Shown in pieces: positions 33,230-41,973 of a stretch of DNA of 64,000 nucleotides. The notes beneath the pieces were generated by a model. It had not been told where the DNA came from, did not search any database, and saw nothing but the letters and a program-made list of their open reading frames with translations. The stretch covers positions 1 through 64,000 of the forward strand of contig JAJPIW010000034.1 in assembly GCA_021324575.1 (NCBI GenBank). Direction: 5' to 3'. The stretch comes from Intrasporangiaceae bacterium. Lineage in GTDB: Bacteria > Actinomycetota > Actinomycetes > Actinomycetales > Dermatophilaceae. How positions within the stretch are numbered: the first letter of the stretch is position 1; every line of letters begins with the position of its first letter. The position numbers were made by a program, and so were the translations under genes.

Positions 33230-34572
33230 ACCTCAGCCTCGACCCAGTCCCTGCGGGTGCGCAACGCCACCGGTATGCCGTTCAGCCGCGCGTCCGACCG
33301 TGCCAGTCGCAATGAGGCGCCGGCCATGCCGACGAGCAGGAAGAAGACGCCGGCCGACTGGGGAAAGGCGAAGGTGTCGAAGAAGGCCAGGCCGGCGGCG
33401 CCAGCCACGACGGAGGCGACCAGGGCCCTGGCGATGTCCCGGTCGAAGCTGTCGGCCTCGTCGGCGACCGACGCCCGTAGTCGGGCGGCCCGCTGCGCGG
33501 ACATCGCGCCTATGACTATGACCGTCAAGAGGCCGAGCAGACCAACCGCCCCGCCCTCGATGAGCAACCCGAGATAGCCGTTGTCGAGGATCCAGTACTT
33601 GGGCAGAAAGGTCCCGAATCCGCGGCCGAGAATCGGACTCCGCTCGATGAACATGCCGGCGACGTCGTAGCTGCCGGTCCTGGAGGCGACGCTGGAGTCG
33701 TTCGAGATGCCGGTGAACAGGTTGGTGATGGTGCCGAGAACCCCGGGGACGGTGAGGAAGACGATCGCGCCGACGACGGCGATGAAACCCAGGGCCCGTA
33801 GCTTGGCCATGAGCGGCCACGAGGCGATGGTGACGATCACCGCTGCCGCTGCACAGATCATGGCCGACCGCGAGATGGCCAACAGTGTGGAGATGGCGAT
33901 GGCGAGCAGGAAGATGCGGTAGAGCCAGCGACGGCGGGGTGCGCTCCGGGCGAAGGTGATGGCCAGGGGGAGTGCCGTCGTCAGGACCATGCCGTACTCG
34001 ATGGGGTGGGTCGAGGTGCCACTCGGCCGGACCAGCCCGCTGCGCCCGGCCAGCGCCCAGCCGGCCGCGCCGGCCCGAAGACCGGGGATGGAGATCCGGT
34101 CGATCCACAGCTGCTTGGTGACCGTCTGGAAGATGCCGAGCAGGGCGACGATTCCGACCATCATCACCAGCCTGCTGGCGAGCCGCCGATGCCGGTAGAC
34201 GTTGCGGATCCCGTCATTGGCCACCAGGACGATGCCGGTCATGCCAACGAGCCGAAGGAGCCCGCTGTCAGCGGGACTGATCTCGTCCGCCGGGATCGGC
34301 TGAGCCATCGCGTGGGCATAGACGATGATCATGACGAGCAGCCAGCCGACCATGGCCGCGCGGACCGGCTGACGGCCGGTGAAGACTTCGTGCTCGCGCT
34401 GGATCTGGAACCACAGCCACAGCGTGAAGGACATCATGGCCAGGATCGTGGAGGGCGAGCCGGCCGTCCCCAGCGGCGCGACCACCATGGGGGAGGGCAC
34501 CGAGAGCAGGAGAACGACATAGATCGACAGGAGCGTCACGCCGTCGGCGCCGCGTACCCGGGAGGTCACCAC
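33226..34572 (-). CDS. O-antigen ligase / Wzy-like polysaccharide polymerase membrane protein
   Basis: 448 residues with about eleven to twelve hydrophobic segments. The large periplasmic-loop region contains LVRPSGTSTHPIEYGMVL, where the family has a conserved His/Tyr environment, and YWILDNGYLGLLIEGGAVGLLG near the C-terminal end, a typical O-antigen-ligase/RfaL-domain signature. It should polymerise or transfer the exported repeat units. The start is uncertain: GTG 34572 (or 34569) lies just after the upstream stop. The frame stays open to 34845 but would overlap the Wzz-like gene by more than 250 bases. Confidence 0.85.
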   Translation of the reverse strand: MVTSRVRGADGVTLLSIYVVLLLSVPSPMVVAPLGTAGSPSTILAMMSFTLWLWFQIQREHEVFTGRQPVRAAMVGWLLVMIIVYAHAMAQPIPADEISPADSGLLRLVGMTGIVLVANDGIRNVYRHRRLASRLVMMVGIVALLGIFQTVTKQLWIDRISIPGLRAGAAGWALAGRSGLVRPSGTSTHPIEYGMVLTTALPLAITFARSAPRRRWLYRIFLLAIAISTLLAISRSAMICAAAAVIVTIASWPLMAKLRALGFIAVVGAIVFLTVPGVLGTITNLFTGISNDSSVASRTGSYDVAGMFIERSPILGRGFGTFLPKYWILDNGYLGLLIEGGAVGLLGLLTVIVIGAMSAQRAARLRASVADEADSFDRDIARALVASVVAGAAGLAFFDTFAFPQSAGVFFLLVGMAGASLRLARSDARLNGIPVALRTRRDWVEAEV

Positions 34573-34585
34573 GACGGCCGAGACC

Positions 34586-35353
34586 TCAGCTACCCACGGT
34601 CGTGGTCTGGCGATCGCTTTCGTCCTGGTCGACGGAGGTGCGACGCCCTCGCCGTTGCCTGGCGGGGGCGGGCTTCGTGTCCACGGGGTCGTCGACGGGT
34701 ACGACCGGTTGCACCTGCGCACGCTGACGCGACCGTTCCTTGCGGGCCTCCAGGAGCCCATCGAGCAGCGCCAGGAGGAGCAAGGTGACGAGTAGTACGA
34801 GCGCGCCCACCACAATGCCACTGCGGATCTGGCTGCTGCGGACAACCTGGGGCTTGGTGTCCACCGTGAGGACTCGCGACGTGATGTACCCGGAGGCCGG
34901 CAAGCCGAGCCCGGACTGCATGGAGTTGAGCACGCCGGGCACCGTGTTGACGGCGTCGGCCAGGCCTTTGACGGAGTCGGTGGAGGAGTGCGAGGTGACG
35001 TCGATGACGATGATCGGTCCGCTCGTCGTGAAGTCCGGGTTGACCGTGTACTCCGCGTTGGGCTGGCGCTTGGTGAAAGCGTCGCTGATCGTCTTGGACT
35101 TCATGGTCCGAAGGACGATGTCGCGTGCCTGGCTCAGGCCGCCGAGGAGGAGGTAGGGGTTGCCCTGGGTCTCGACCGTCGTCCCGTTCTGGATGGTCGT
35201 CGCAGGCGGAAACATGAGGACCGTTCCTTCCGCCTTGTAGGTCGGTCCGATCTGGCCGACGATGAAAACGGTGAGCGCGACCGCGAGAACGCCGCCTCCG
35301 ACGGTCAGGTACCAGCGTCGCAGGAGGGCAGTCCAGAATGCGTTCAACTCCAT
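34586..35353 (-). CDS. Wzz/chain-length determinant-like membrane protein (first)
   Basis: 255 residues. An N-terminal helix (WYLTVGGGVLAVALTVFIV), an external domain of about 140 residues, and a second helix (IVVGALVLLVTLLLLALLDGLLEA) followed by a basic cytoplasmic tail: the polysaccharide copolymerase layout. It is short for the family, lacks a fused tyrosine kinase and shows no tyrosine cluster in the tail, and no separate BY-kinase is in the window. It probably sets chain length with the O-antigen-ligase-like protein encoded next to it. Confidence 0.8.
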   Translation of the reverse strand: MELNAFWTALLRRWYLTVGGGVLAVALTVFIVGQIGPTYKAEGTVLMFPPATTIQNGTTVETQGNPYLLLGGLSQARDIVLRTMKSKTISDAFTKRQPNAEYTVNPDFTTSGPIIVIDVTSHSSTDSVKGLADAVNTVPGVLNSMQSGLGLPASGYITSRVLTVDTKPQVVRSSQIRSGIVVGALVLLVTLLLLALLDGLLEARKERSRQRAQVQPVVPVDDPVDTKPAPARQRRGRRTSVDQDESDRQTTTVGS

Positions 35354-35522
35354 GGACCCTGACTTTCCCCTTCACTGCGAACGTCCCTCAGCCATGCCCA
35401 TGGGACACGATAGATCATCGCACAGGCCCGCTGGGAAGTTCCTGGCAAGCCCCGAACCCACAGGTGGTCGTGACACCATTGACCCCTGCCGGGGACTGTC
35501 ACGCACGGGACGAGAAGGACTC

Positions 35523-36227
35523 ATGACATCACGGGATCTGCTGGCGCTGGTGCTGCGCCGCTGGTATCTCATGGCTCTGGGCGCCCTGATCTCCCTAGGT
35601 GTTCTCTACGAGGCGACCCACGAACCACCAGTGTTCTTCACGCAGTACAGCGTCGTCCTGCTCCCACCGCGCAGCACGACCTTCCCGAACAACCTGGAGG
35701 ATCCGCACTACGGGATGACTCCCATGGCGGGCGTCATCGTCAGCGACTACAACGCGGGCCACCGCCTCACTCTGCTCGGCTCGCCGGACACCACGCTCTA
35801 CGGCGAAGGGGTTCGCGACGGCAGCCGGGTCCGGCTGCCCAACGACGGCAGCCAATGGCAGCCGATCTATGACCTGCCGAACATTGATGTGCAAGTGGTG
35901 GGACCAAGTCCCGAGGAGGTGACCGCCAAGGCGCGGCAGATCGGCGATGAGCTTGAGGCCCTGCTCAAGAGGCGGCAGGACCAGCTCGGCATACGGGACA
36001 CCATGCGGATGACCGCCCTCATCTCCTCCCCCGACCCGATCATCGCCCAAGTGGGCGGGGCCCGCAGTCGGACCGCCCTCGGCGTCGTGCTCGCCGGCGC
36101 GACGTTGACGACCATCGGAGTCGTCCGGTTCGACCGGTGGTGGGCCCGGCGACGCACTCGCCGACGGACCGATCCCGGTCCCGGGGCGCTGGCAGCCAGC
36201 GAACGGGAGCCCGTCCTCGTCGATTGA
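35523..36227 (+). CDS. Wzz-like membrane protein (second, divergent)
   Basis: 234 residues. Starts DLLALVLRRWYLMALGALISLGVLY, closely paralleling the LLRRWYLTVGGG start of its divergent neighbour, has an external domain with an alpha-helical part (SPEEVTAKARQIGDELEALLKRR) and a second helix TALGVVLAGATLTTIGVVRF before a basic tail. The two genes diverge across 169 bases that must carry both promoters (an AT-rich patch acgatagatcatcg lies at about 35407-35420). The ATG has AGAAGGA upstream. Likely the second half of a hetero-oligomeric length regulator; that pairing is inference. Confidence 0.7.
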   Translation: MTSRDLLALVLRRWYLMALGALISLGVLYEATHEPPVFFTQYSVVLLPPRSTTFPNNLEDPHYGMTPMAGVIVSDYNAGHRLTLLGSPDTTLYGEGVRDGSRVRLPNDGSQWQPIYDLPNIDVQVVGPSPEEVTAKARQIGDELEALLKRRQDQLGIRDTMRMTALISSPDPIIAQVGGARSRTALGVVLAGATLTTIGVVRFDRWWARRRTRRRTDPGPGALAASEREPVLVD

Positions 36228-36264
36228 CAGGCACAAGGGTGGCCAACCGTGCCATCCTGCTCGG

Positions 36265-37131
36265 GTGCAGGGGACCGACCACTTCATCTTGACGCGCTTC
36301 AACCTGCCGACTCCCGGCCTGGAGAGCCGTATTCGAGCGCGCGACGGGTGGCTGCGCGAACGCGTCGAGCTGTTCCTACACTACTGCGCGCCGTCCGTGG
36401 AACGTCAGGGAGATCCCGACCTGCGGTGGCTGGTGTACTTCGACCCGGAGAGCCCCCGGTGGCTCATGGATCGGCTCGCCCCGCTCGTCGACCGCGGGCT
36501 GTTCACCCCGGTCTACCGCACGACCGTGTCGACCGAGGACCTGGTGTCGGATCTGCGCGGGGCCGTGCCGCACCCGTCGCCCGTCCTGCTCACGACCAAC
36601 CTGGACAACGACGACGCACTGTCGGTCGATGCCTGTCGTCGGCTTGCTGCAGTGGACAGCGCGGACCCCAAGGCCGTGATCTATCTCAAGAACGGTCTCA
36701 TCAAGAGCCCGGACGGTCTGTACCTGCGCACGGACCGGCGCAACGCCTTTGTGTCGGTGCGCGAGACCTGGGATGCCCCGGTGACGTCCTGGTCGGAGTA
36801 CCACAACGAGTTTCCTCGCGTCATGCCTGCCATCGAGGTCGGCGGAGGCCCGGCCTGGCTGCAGGTCGTTCACGGGTCGAACGTGAGCAACCGCGTACGC
36901 GGGCGCCTCGTCTCGCCACGGCGATACCGCGAGCTGTTCGGTGACCAGCTCGACGATGTCGCCGAGCCGGCCGGCAGCGACGTGGTGCGCGATCTGCTCG
37001 TTCGGGTTCCGGCGCGCTCCCTGCGCGACGCCGGCCGGTCTGCCGTGCGTCGCTCAGCCCTCGGGCTGCTCGGCAAGGATCGGTACGGCCAGGTCAAGCT
37101 GAGGCTGGCCTCGTTGCGGCGTTCGAGCTGA
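36265..37131 (+). CDS. Putative rhamnosyltransferase-like glycosyltransferase
   Basis: 288 residues. DHFILTRFNLPTPGLESRIRARDGWLRERVELF at the start and RWLVYFDPESPRWLM resemble the putative rhamnosyl transferase family. TTNLDNDDALSVD holds the DXD-type motif and LKNGLIKSPDGLYLR follows. No membrane segments. The GTG start follows only 37 bases after the Wzz-like gene without a strong ribosome-binding site. The donor is inferred only from family name. Confidence 0.75.
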   Translation: MQGTDHFILTRFNLPTPGLESRIRARDGWLRERVELFLHYCAPSVERQGDPDLRWLVYFDPESPRWLMDRLAPLVDRGLFTPVYRTTVSTEDLVSDLRGAVPHPSPVLLTTNLDNDDALSVDACRRLAAVDSADPKAVIYLKNGLIKSPDGLYLRTDRRNAFVSVRETWDAPVTSWSEYHNEFPRVMPAIEVGGGPAWLQVVHGSNVSNRVRGRLVSPRRYRELFGDQLDDVAEPAGSDVVRDLLVRVPARSLRDAGRSAVRRSALGLLGKDRYGQVKLRLASLRRSS

Positions 37132-37203
37132 GTGGTGCGGCCCGCCGACGTGCCGTCGGGTGGTGAGGATCTGACGCCGGTCGGCGAGGGGGCGTGCGAC
37201 CAT

Positions 37204-38544
37204 GTGCGGGTGTCTGCCGAGACCCACGTCCTCATCATCGTCCAGAACCTGCCGGTCCCCTTGGACCGCCGGGTCTGGCTCGAGTGCCAGGCCCTGACCG
37301 CGCACGGCTACCGGGTCAGCGTCATCTGCCCCAAGGGCCCGGGGGACCCGGCCCGCCAGACCATCGACGGCGTCGAGATCTACAAGTACCGGCCGGCACC
37401 GGAGGCCGAGGGCGCGCTCGGCTACCTCGCCGAGTTCGTGTACTCCTGGGCGCGCACGGCATACCTCTCGCTCGTGGTCTGGCGCCACCGCCCGTTCGCC
37501 ATCATCCAGGCCTGCAACCCACCGGACACGTACTGGGCACTGGCCCGGCTGTGGAAGGTGCGCGGGGTCCGCTTCATCTTCGACCACCACGACCTCAACC
37601 CCGAGCTGTTCCGGTCCCGCTTCGGTGAGCCCGAGGGGGCAGCCCGCCGGCTCCAGTACCGAGGGTTGCTGTGGCTAGAGCGAATGACCTTCCGGACCGC
37701 AGACCGGGTCATCTCGACCAACGACTCCTACAAGTCGGTGGCCCTCACTCGGGGCGGGGTCGCCGACCACGACGTGACGGTGGTCCGCAGCTGCCCCGAC
37801 ACCCGCGCCATGCGGCCGGTCTACTCTGATCTGGCGGCGCACAAGCCGGCCCGCTTCGCCCTGGCCTACCTCGGCATCATGGGCCCGCAGGACCGGGTCG
37901 ACGTCGTCCTGGACGTCATGGACGAGCTGGTTCACCGTCGTGGCCGGCAGGATGTCCACGCCTGGGTTCTCGGGTTCGGGGACTGCTACGACGACTTGGT
38001 CAGGCGCGCCGCCGAGCTGGACCTGGAGTCGGTGGTCACCTTCACCGGGCGGGCCGACAAGGCGATGATCGCCGACTACCTGAGCGCCGCTGACGTGGGC
38101 CTGTGCCCCGATCCCAAAACGCCGCTCAACGACGTCTCGACCATGAACAAGACGATGGAGTACATGGCGTACTGCTTGCCCTCGGTGGCCTTCGATCTCG
38201 TGGAGACGCGGGTGTCCGGCGGCGATGCCGTCCTGTACGTGGAGCCTGGGGACGCGGGCGGGTTCGCGGACGCGGTGGAGCGGCTGCTCGACGACGACGC
38301 GCTCCGGCTGCAGATGGGGCTGGAAGCACGTCGCCGGGTGGCCTCCCAGCACGACTGGCAGGCCCAGGCGACTCGTTACCTCGCGGTCTACGACGAGTTG
38401 AGCGGGACTGTTCCGACGCTTCCCGCGGCCGAGGGTGTGGGAGCCCTCGGCCCGGGGATGGACCCGAACGGTCGGAGGTACGTCGACCTCACCGATGATG
38501 CCGAGCTCAACCGGTTCGTCGTCGAGCGGACCACGGCTAGCTAG
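37204..38544 (+). CDS. Glycosyltransferase family 4 (WbuB-like)
   Basis: 446 residues from this start. Opens THVLIIVQNLPVPLDRRVWLECQALTAHGY, the common beginning of WbuB-like GT4 proteins, with FDHHDLNPELF in the first domain. The C-terminal GT-B domain has LAYLGIMGPQDRVDVVLD and CPDPKTPLNDVSTMNKTMEYMAYCLPSVAFD with the EX7E-like region. GTG 37204 is chosen because GAGGGGG lies eleven bases upstream and it matches family start positions; a GTG at 37132, directly after the previous stop, is the alternative. It is last on this strand before a convergent terminator. Confidence 0.9.
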   Translation: MRVSAETHVLIIVQNLPVPLDRRVWLECQALTAHGYRVSVICPKGPGDPARQTIDGVEIYKYRPAPEAEGALGYLAEFVYSWARTAYLSLVVWRHRPFAIIQACNPPDTYWALARLWKVRGVRFIFDHHDLNPELFRSRFGEPEGAARRLQYRGLLWLERMTFRTADRVISTNDSYKSVALTRGGVADHDVTVVRSCPDTRAMRPVYSDLAAHKPARFALAYLGIMGPQDRVDVVLDVMDELVHRRGRQDVHAWVLGFGDCYDDLVRRAAELDLESVVTFTGRADKAMIADYLSAADVGLCPDPKTPLNDVSTMNKTMEYMAYCLPSVAFDLVETRVSGGDAVLYVEPGDAGGFADAVERLLDDDALRLQMGLEARRRVASQHDWQAQATRYLAVYDELSGTVPTLPAAEGVGALGPGMDPNGRRYVDLTDDAELNRFVVERTTAS

Positions 38545-38577
38545 TTGGGAGGCCCGTATGCCGGCCCGGGGGACACC

Positions 38578-38609
38578 GATGCCGGCCGGGCGCGTGGCCG
38601 GCCGGCATC
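38578..38609. terminator. Perfect 12-bp hairpin between convergent genes
   Basis: Arms 38578-38589 (gatgccggccgg) and 38598-38609 (ccggccggcatc) with an 8-base loop. It lies between the GT4 gene (+) ending at 38544 and the DUF4082 gene (-) ending at 38615, so it can serve both. No clear T-run on either side. Confidence 0.65.
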
Positions 38610-38614
38610 AATGG

Positions 38615-40354
38615 TCACTCCTCGGGGCGAGCGATGGTCGTGCCGTCGTTGTAGCGGTTACCGCTCCAGACATCGCCGTTGGGCTGGCCTACCCCGTTCA
38701 GACTGTTGCTCGGCCCGAAGACTCCGCACTTGCCTGAACCGCCTCGCGCGAACACGTTCTCAGTGACGGATATGTTCTTCGTGTCGGGGTACGGCTTGCC
38801 CGGGTAGTAACCGGGATTCAGGCAGTACCCGGCCTGACGGTTGATGCCTGCTGACGACACGTCAAACGTGGAAGCAAGATAGTTCCGGTTGATGGTGAGG
38901 TTCTGGATGGGGCCGTAGTCGCCGTAGAAGCCGATGACGGCCGAGCAGCCGGCGTCACCTCCGGGACTGGACGTCACCGACCAGTCACCGCAGGACGCGT
39001 AGTTGTGCTCGATCCGGAAGTTGTTCGTGCCGTTTCCCCCGAAGGCGTTGTAGTGGTACACGCCGCCCAGGTTCATCCCGTGGACCCAGTTGTCCTTGGC
39101 CTCACAGTTGGTATCGCACTTGATGACGCCCTCGCCGCCGTGGGAGTTCACGCGGTAGGCGAACACGTTGCTGCGGCCGAGGTTCTCCCACCAGGGCAGG
39201 TCCGGGGGGGCGATCTCGGTGTCCTGGACGAGGGTCGGGCCATAGTTCGACTGCTCGGCGAAGATGACGCCCTTGACCAGGGAGTTCTTGATCGTCACGC
39301 ACGGAGTGGCACTGGAGGTAGTCCCGTTGCCGGCCTGGATGAGAATCGTCTGGTTGACGATCTTGGAGTCGATGACCACGCCGCACGACGTGATGGTTGT
39401 CGGTCCGGTGTAGGTCGTGAGCGTTACCGGCTTGCGGGTGTCGCCCGGGAGGCCATGGGGGTACCCGGTGTTCTGCGGTCCCGGCCAGCAGCCGCCCCAC
39501 GGATCCGGGCCACCGGGGGTGTTCGCAGCACCCACGCAGTTCGCTGCAGCGACAACCGGGGGTGTCGTCGAGCTGGAGGAGGTCGTCGAGGTCGGCGGCT
39601 TCGTCGACGTGGACGAGGTTGGGGGCTTGGTGGACGTCGTCGTGGTCGGCGGCCTCGTTGAGGTGGTGGTCGTCGGAGGGTTCGTCGAGGTGGACGAGGT
39701 GGACGAGGTGGTACTGGTGGGCGGACGCGTACTGGTCGTGCTCGATGTCGCGCCGTTGACGGACAGGACCACGTCGACGTAGTAGTTCGAGGCCCGCCAC
39801 TGGTTGACCGGGTAGCCGGTGCCATACGTGTAGAGACCCGCGGTAGCGGTGAGCGGCCCTGACTTGTGGTTGGCGCCACCGGCGAAGTAGTTCTGGTCGT
39901 CGGAGTAGTGGCCGCTGCCCGTGTAGGAGACCACGTAGGTAGCGCTCGCTTGGACATTGACCGGGGTAGCGAGCTTGGCCTGCTGCCAACCTGACTGGCT
40001 CTCACCCGTAAAGGTGACTGTCGCCAGACGACGCCCGCTGGCGTCCCAGAGCGAACCCGTGTGAGTGCCGGTGTTGGTGGCGGACTTGTAGAAGCGGATG
40101 GCAGTCACCTGGCCCGCCTGGCTCGTGGTGAACCGGGTTCCCAGTTCGACCGCAGCCTGCTCGGGGTCGGCCGGTGTCTGGGGGACGACGGTCCCGGCCC
40201 ACAAGGAGTACGTGGATGGCGCGGCGCTGGAGAGCAGAGAACCGCCTAGACCCAGCGCGGCGGCTACGGTGGCAACGAGGGCCAGCAACAGCGTCTTGCG
40301 GGCACCGTTTCGGCGGAGAAATGGAAGTCGTAGAACCTTTGGGCTCGGAGACAT
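38615..40354 (-). CDS. Secreted DUF4082 protein with Thr/Pro linker and beta-helix-like C-terminal domain
   Basis: 579 residues. Signal peptide: RRNGARKTLLLALVATVAAALGLGG, cut near SSAAP. One DUF4082 domain (residues about 48-197: AIRFYKSATNTGTHTGSLW, SGWQQ). Then a Thr/Ser/Pro linker (202-266) built of about ten-residue TSTxPPT units. The C-terminal about 300 residues have repeated Asn/Ile-rich strands (TITSCGVVIDSKIVNQTILIQ, NNFRIEHNYASC, NLTINRNYLAS) like right-handed beta-helix polysaccharide lyases or hydrolases. AGGAG lies eight bases before the ATG. A modular carbohydrate-active protein fits, but catalytic residues cannot be named. Confidence 0.82.
   Translation of the reverse strand: MSPSPKVLRLPFLRRNGARKTLLLALVATVAAALGLGGSLLSSAAPSTYSLWAGTVVPQTPADPEQAAVELGTRFTTSQAGQVTAIRFYKSATNTGTHTGSLWDASGRRLATVTFTGESQSGWQQAKLATPVNVQASATYVVSYTGSGHYSDDQNYFAGGANHKSGPLTATAGLYTYGTGYPVNQWRASNYYVDVVLSVNGATSSTTSTRPPTSTTSSTSSTSTNPPTTTTSTRPPTTTTSTKPPTSSTSTKPPTSTTSSSSTTPPVVAAANCVGAANTPGGPDPWGGCWPGPQNTGYPHGLPGDTRKPVTLTTYTGPTTITSCGVVIDSKIVNQTILIQAGNGTTSSATPCVTIKNSLVKGVIFAEQSNYGPTLVQDTEIAPPDLPWWENLGRSNVFAYRVNSHGGEGVIKCDTNCEAKDNWVHGMNLGGVYHYNAFGGNGTNNFRIEHNYASCGDWSVTSSPGGDAGCSAVIGFYGDYGPIQNLTINRNYLASTFDVSSAGINRQAGYCLNPGYYPGKPYPDTKNISVTENVFARGGSGKCGVFGPSNSLNGVGQPNGDVWSGNRYNDGTTIARPEE
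39557..39751 (-). repeat. Thr/Ser-Pro-Pro-Thr linker repeats inside the DUF4082 protein
   Basis: About 65 codons of degenerate units such as TSTRPPT, TSTNPPT and TSTKPPT, read on the minus strand. The nucleotide pattern (gtcgtcgaggtgg-like words on the plus strand) is tandem and prone to length change. It encodes a flexible, possibly O-glycosylated spacer between the two domains. Confidence 0.8.
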
Positions 40355-40811
40355 GGGGACCGGCTCCTAACAGTCAGACCGGGGCGTGGTCTGGTGGATA
40401 TAGCCGCCTTGGCAGGGGGAAGACGACGGCTATGTCGAGGTCACATTGCCATAACTTTCACGGATTCACGAGTCGCAGCTAGTCCCTTTGGGCTACTTCG
40501 CGTAGTCACCAAGGGTGACTCCACCTAGTCACCCAAACGCGACAGAGCTCCGATCTCGAAGCCCCAGTGTCGCACGTGACTTGGTGTTTCCGCAGGTCAG
40601 TGTCCAGTTTGTGTGGTAGGCGTGCGTGCCGCTCGACCCGCCGCCAGTCTTGGAGCCCTCGGAGAGAGGTGACTTCTTGACAGGAGGAGAAAAGTTTCAG
40701 GCGGAGCCGCTTCCGAGGCGTTCCGAGGTGGTGCGTGCGGCGCTCAGGCGGGGCGAAAGGCAGGACGGCGGCACCGAGCGGTGGCCGTAATGTCTGGACC
40801 AAGGCGAGCGA
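40355..40811. other. 457-base gene-free region upstream of the second DUF4082 gene
   Basis: No convincing gene; a 98-codon minus-strand frame here has no ribosome-binding site and no recognisable domain. The region is visibly richer in A/T, especially 40430-40460 (cattgccataactttcacgg), and carries the GGTGACT repeats listed separately. It should hold the promoter of the DUF4082 gene (-). The part from 40620 on contains ttgaca (40677-40682) followed by aggagg but no downstream gene on that strand. Confidence 0.5.
40503..40533 (-). promoter_or_regulatory. Three GGTGACT half-sites, candidate operator for the DUF4082 gene
   Basis: ggtgact (40514-40520) and agtcacc (40527-40533) form a perfect inverted repeat with a 6-base spacer. 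A further agtcacc at 40504-40510 repeats the half-site 23 bases away. On the minus strand this reads GGTGACTA, AGTCACC, GGTGACTA. It lies about 150 bases before the DUF4082 start codon, a plausible place for a dimeric regulator. Confidence 0.5.
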
Positions 40812-41867
40812 TCACGGCCGGACCAGTGGCGGCCGTATCGATGCCACCACGCCCTTGTGGTCAGCGCCTGGCGTGGCGATCGTGGTTGCGGTCACGACAA
40901 CGAGATGCTGGCCGACGAGGACGTGGTCGATGGGCGACAGGGCGGGCACGGTGAACGGGCCCAAGCGCTGCGACCCGGCGGCCGGCCAGGTCGGCTGGTA
41001 GCCACCGTTGACCTCCTCCACGGCATCCCTCAGGCCGGTGCCGAGCAGGCGACGGAGGGGGAGGTTGTCCGGGGTCGCGTTGAGGTCTCCGGCCACGACG
41101 AGCGGGACCTGTCGTTGGGTGGATACCGCCCGGTCGGCGACGAACTTCGTCACCGAGGCCAAGGCGCCCTGCCACCCATTCCCCTCATAGGGGGGAGGGG
41201 GGTGGAATGCAAGCAGGTCGACGGTGCCGAGGTGTTCGGTCTGCAGCTGGACCAGCCGAGCATTCGTGCTCCCGCCCACAGTGGTGGCCGATGTGATCGG
41301 GTCCTTCGACAGCACTGCCACGCCACTGCGGTCCTCGCCGTCGATGCCCACCTCGTGTGGATAGGCGCGCATCAGGGACGAGTGCAGGACGGCGGTGCGC
41401 TGGCTGGAGCTCAGGTCGCTGAGCACGACGATGTCGGCCCCGGTCGAGGCGGCGACGCCGGCCAGGTCCGAGGGCCGCCCGTACTCAAGATTCTGGGCGA
41501 GTACCACCAACGGCCTGCCCGGCTCCGCCGACGGAACCGGGCCGAGGTACCACGGGGCCAGCCAGCCGACCTGGAAGGCGAGGAGCACCGCCGCCGCAGT
41601 GGTGATCAGTGCTGCCGCGACCCGCCGTCGCCCGCGAGGGCCTCGCACCACGAGCCAGAGGGCAATGACGGTCGTGACGAGACCCACCGGGACCCCGACG
41701 GGCGTCGCGGTGGCCAGCTCGGTGAGCCGGTAGTCGGGCGAGTCGACCCCTCGCGGGAGGGTGACCGCCAAGGTCGCGGTCAGGCCGGCCAGGGCAAGGG
41801 CCAGCAGGGGGCCGGCACTCCGCGGCATCCTCCGACCGGCACGGTCACCACGGTCGGACGGGGGCAC
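40812..41867 (-). CDS. Membrane-anchored endonuclease/exonuclease/phosphatase family protein
   Basis: 351 residues. Three N-terminal hydrophobic segments (GPLLALALAGLTATLAVTL, VGLVTTVIALWLVV, ALITTAAAVLLAFQVGWL) precede an extracytoplasmic EEP domain: VVLAQNLEYG (metal-binding Asn/Glu), VVAGDLNATPDNLPLRRLL, SPIDHVLVG, and the catalytic DHKGVVASI. The fold includes DNases, phosphodiesterases and phosphatases, so the substrate is unknown. GTG 41867 is favoured (AAGG eight bases upstream); ATG 41828 sits directly against GGAGG. It diverges from the nucleotidyltransferase gene. Confidence 0.85.
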   Translation of the reverse strand: MPPSDRGDRAGRRMPRSAGPLLALALAGLTATLAVTLPRGVDSPDYRLTELATATPVGVPVGLVTTVIALWLVVRGPRGRRRVAAALITTAAAVLLAFQVGWLAPWYLGPVPSAEPGRPLVVLAQNLEYGRPSDLAGVAASTGADIVVLSDLSSSQRTAVLHSSLMRAYPHEVGIDGEDRSGVAVLSKDPITSATTVGGSTNARLVQLQTEHLGTVDLLAFHPPPPYEGNGWQGALASVTKFVADRAVSTQRQVPLVVAGDLNATPDNLPLRRLLGTGLRDAVEEVNGGYQPTWPAAGSQRLGPFTVPALSPIDHVLVGQHLVVVTATTIATPGADHKGVVASIRPPLVRP

Positions 41868-41973
41868 GACGCTCACCTTCGTTCGGGCGCGGTCGCGCGA
41901 TGGGCCGGTGCCGAGGACTCTATCCGGGTCGCTCGGGCCGCCCCGCTCGAGGCGGCCCTGTGATGATGTGGGC

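Noticed and set aside
40506-40802. 98-codon minus-strand frame in the gap before the DUF4082 gene
   Set aside because: No ribosome-binding site and no recognisable domain, and it covers the GGTGACT operator-like repeats.
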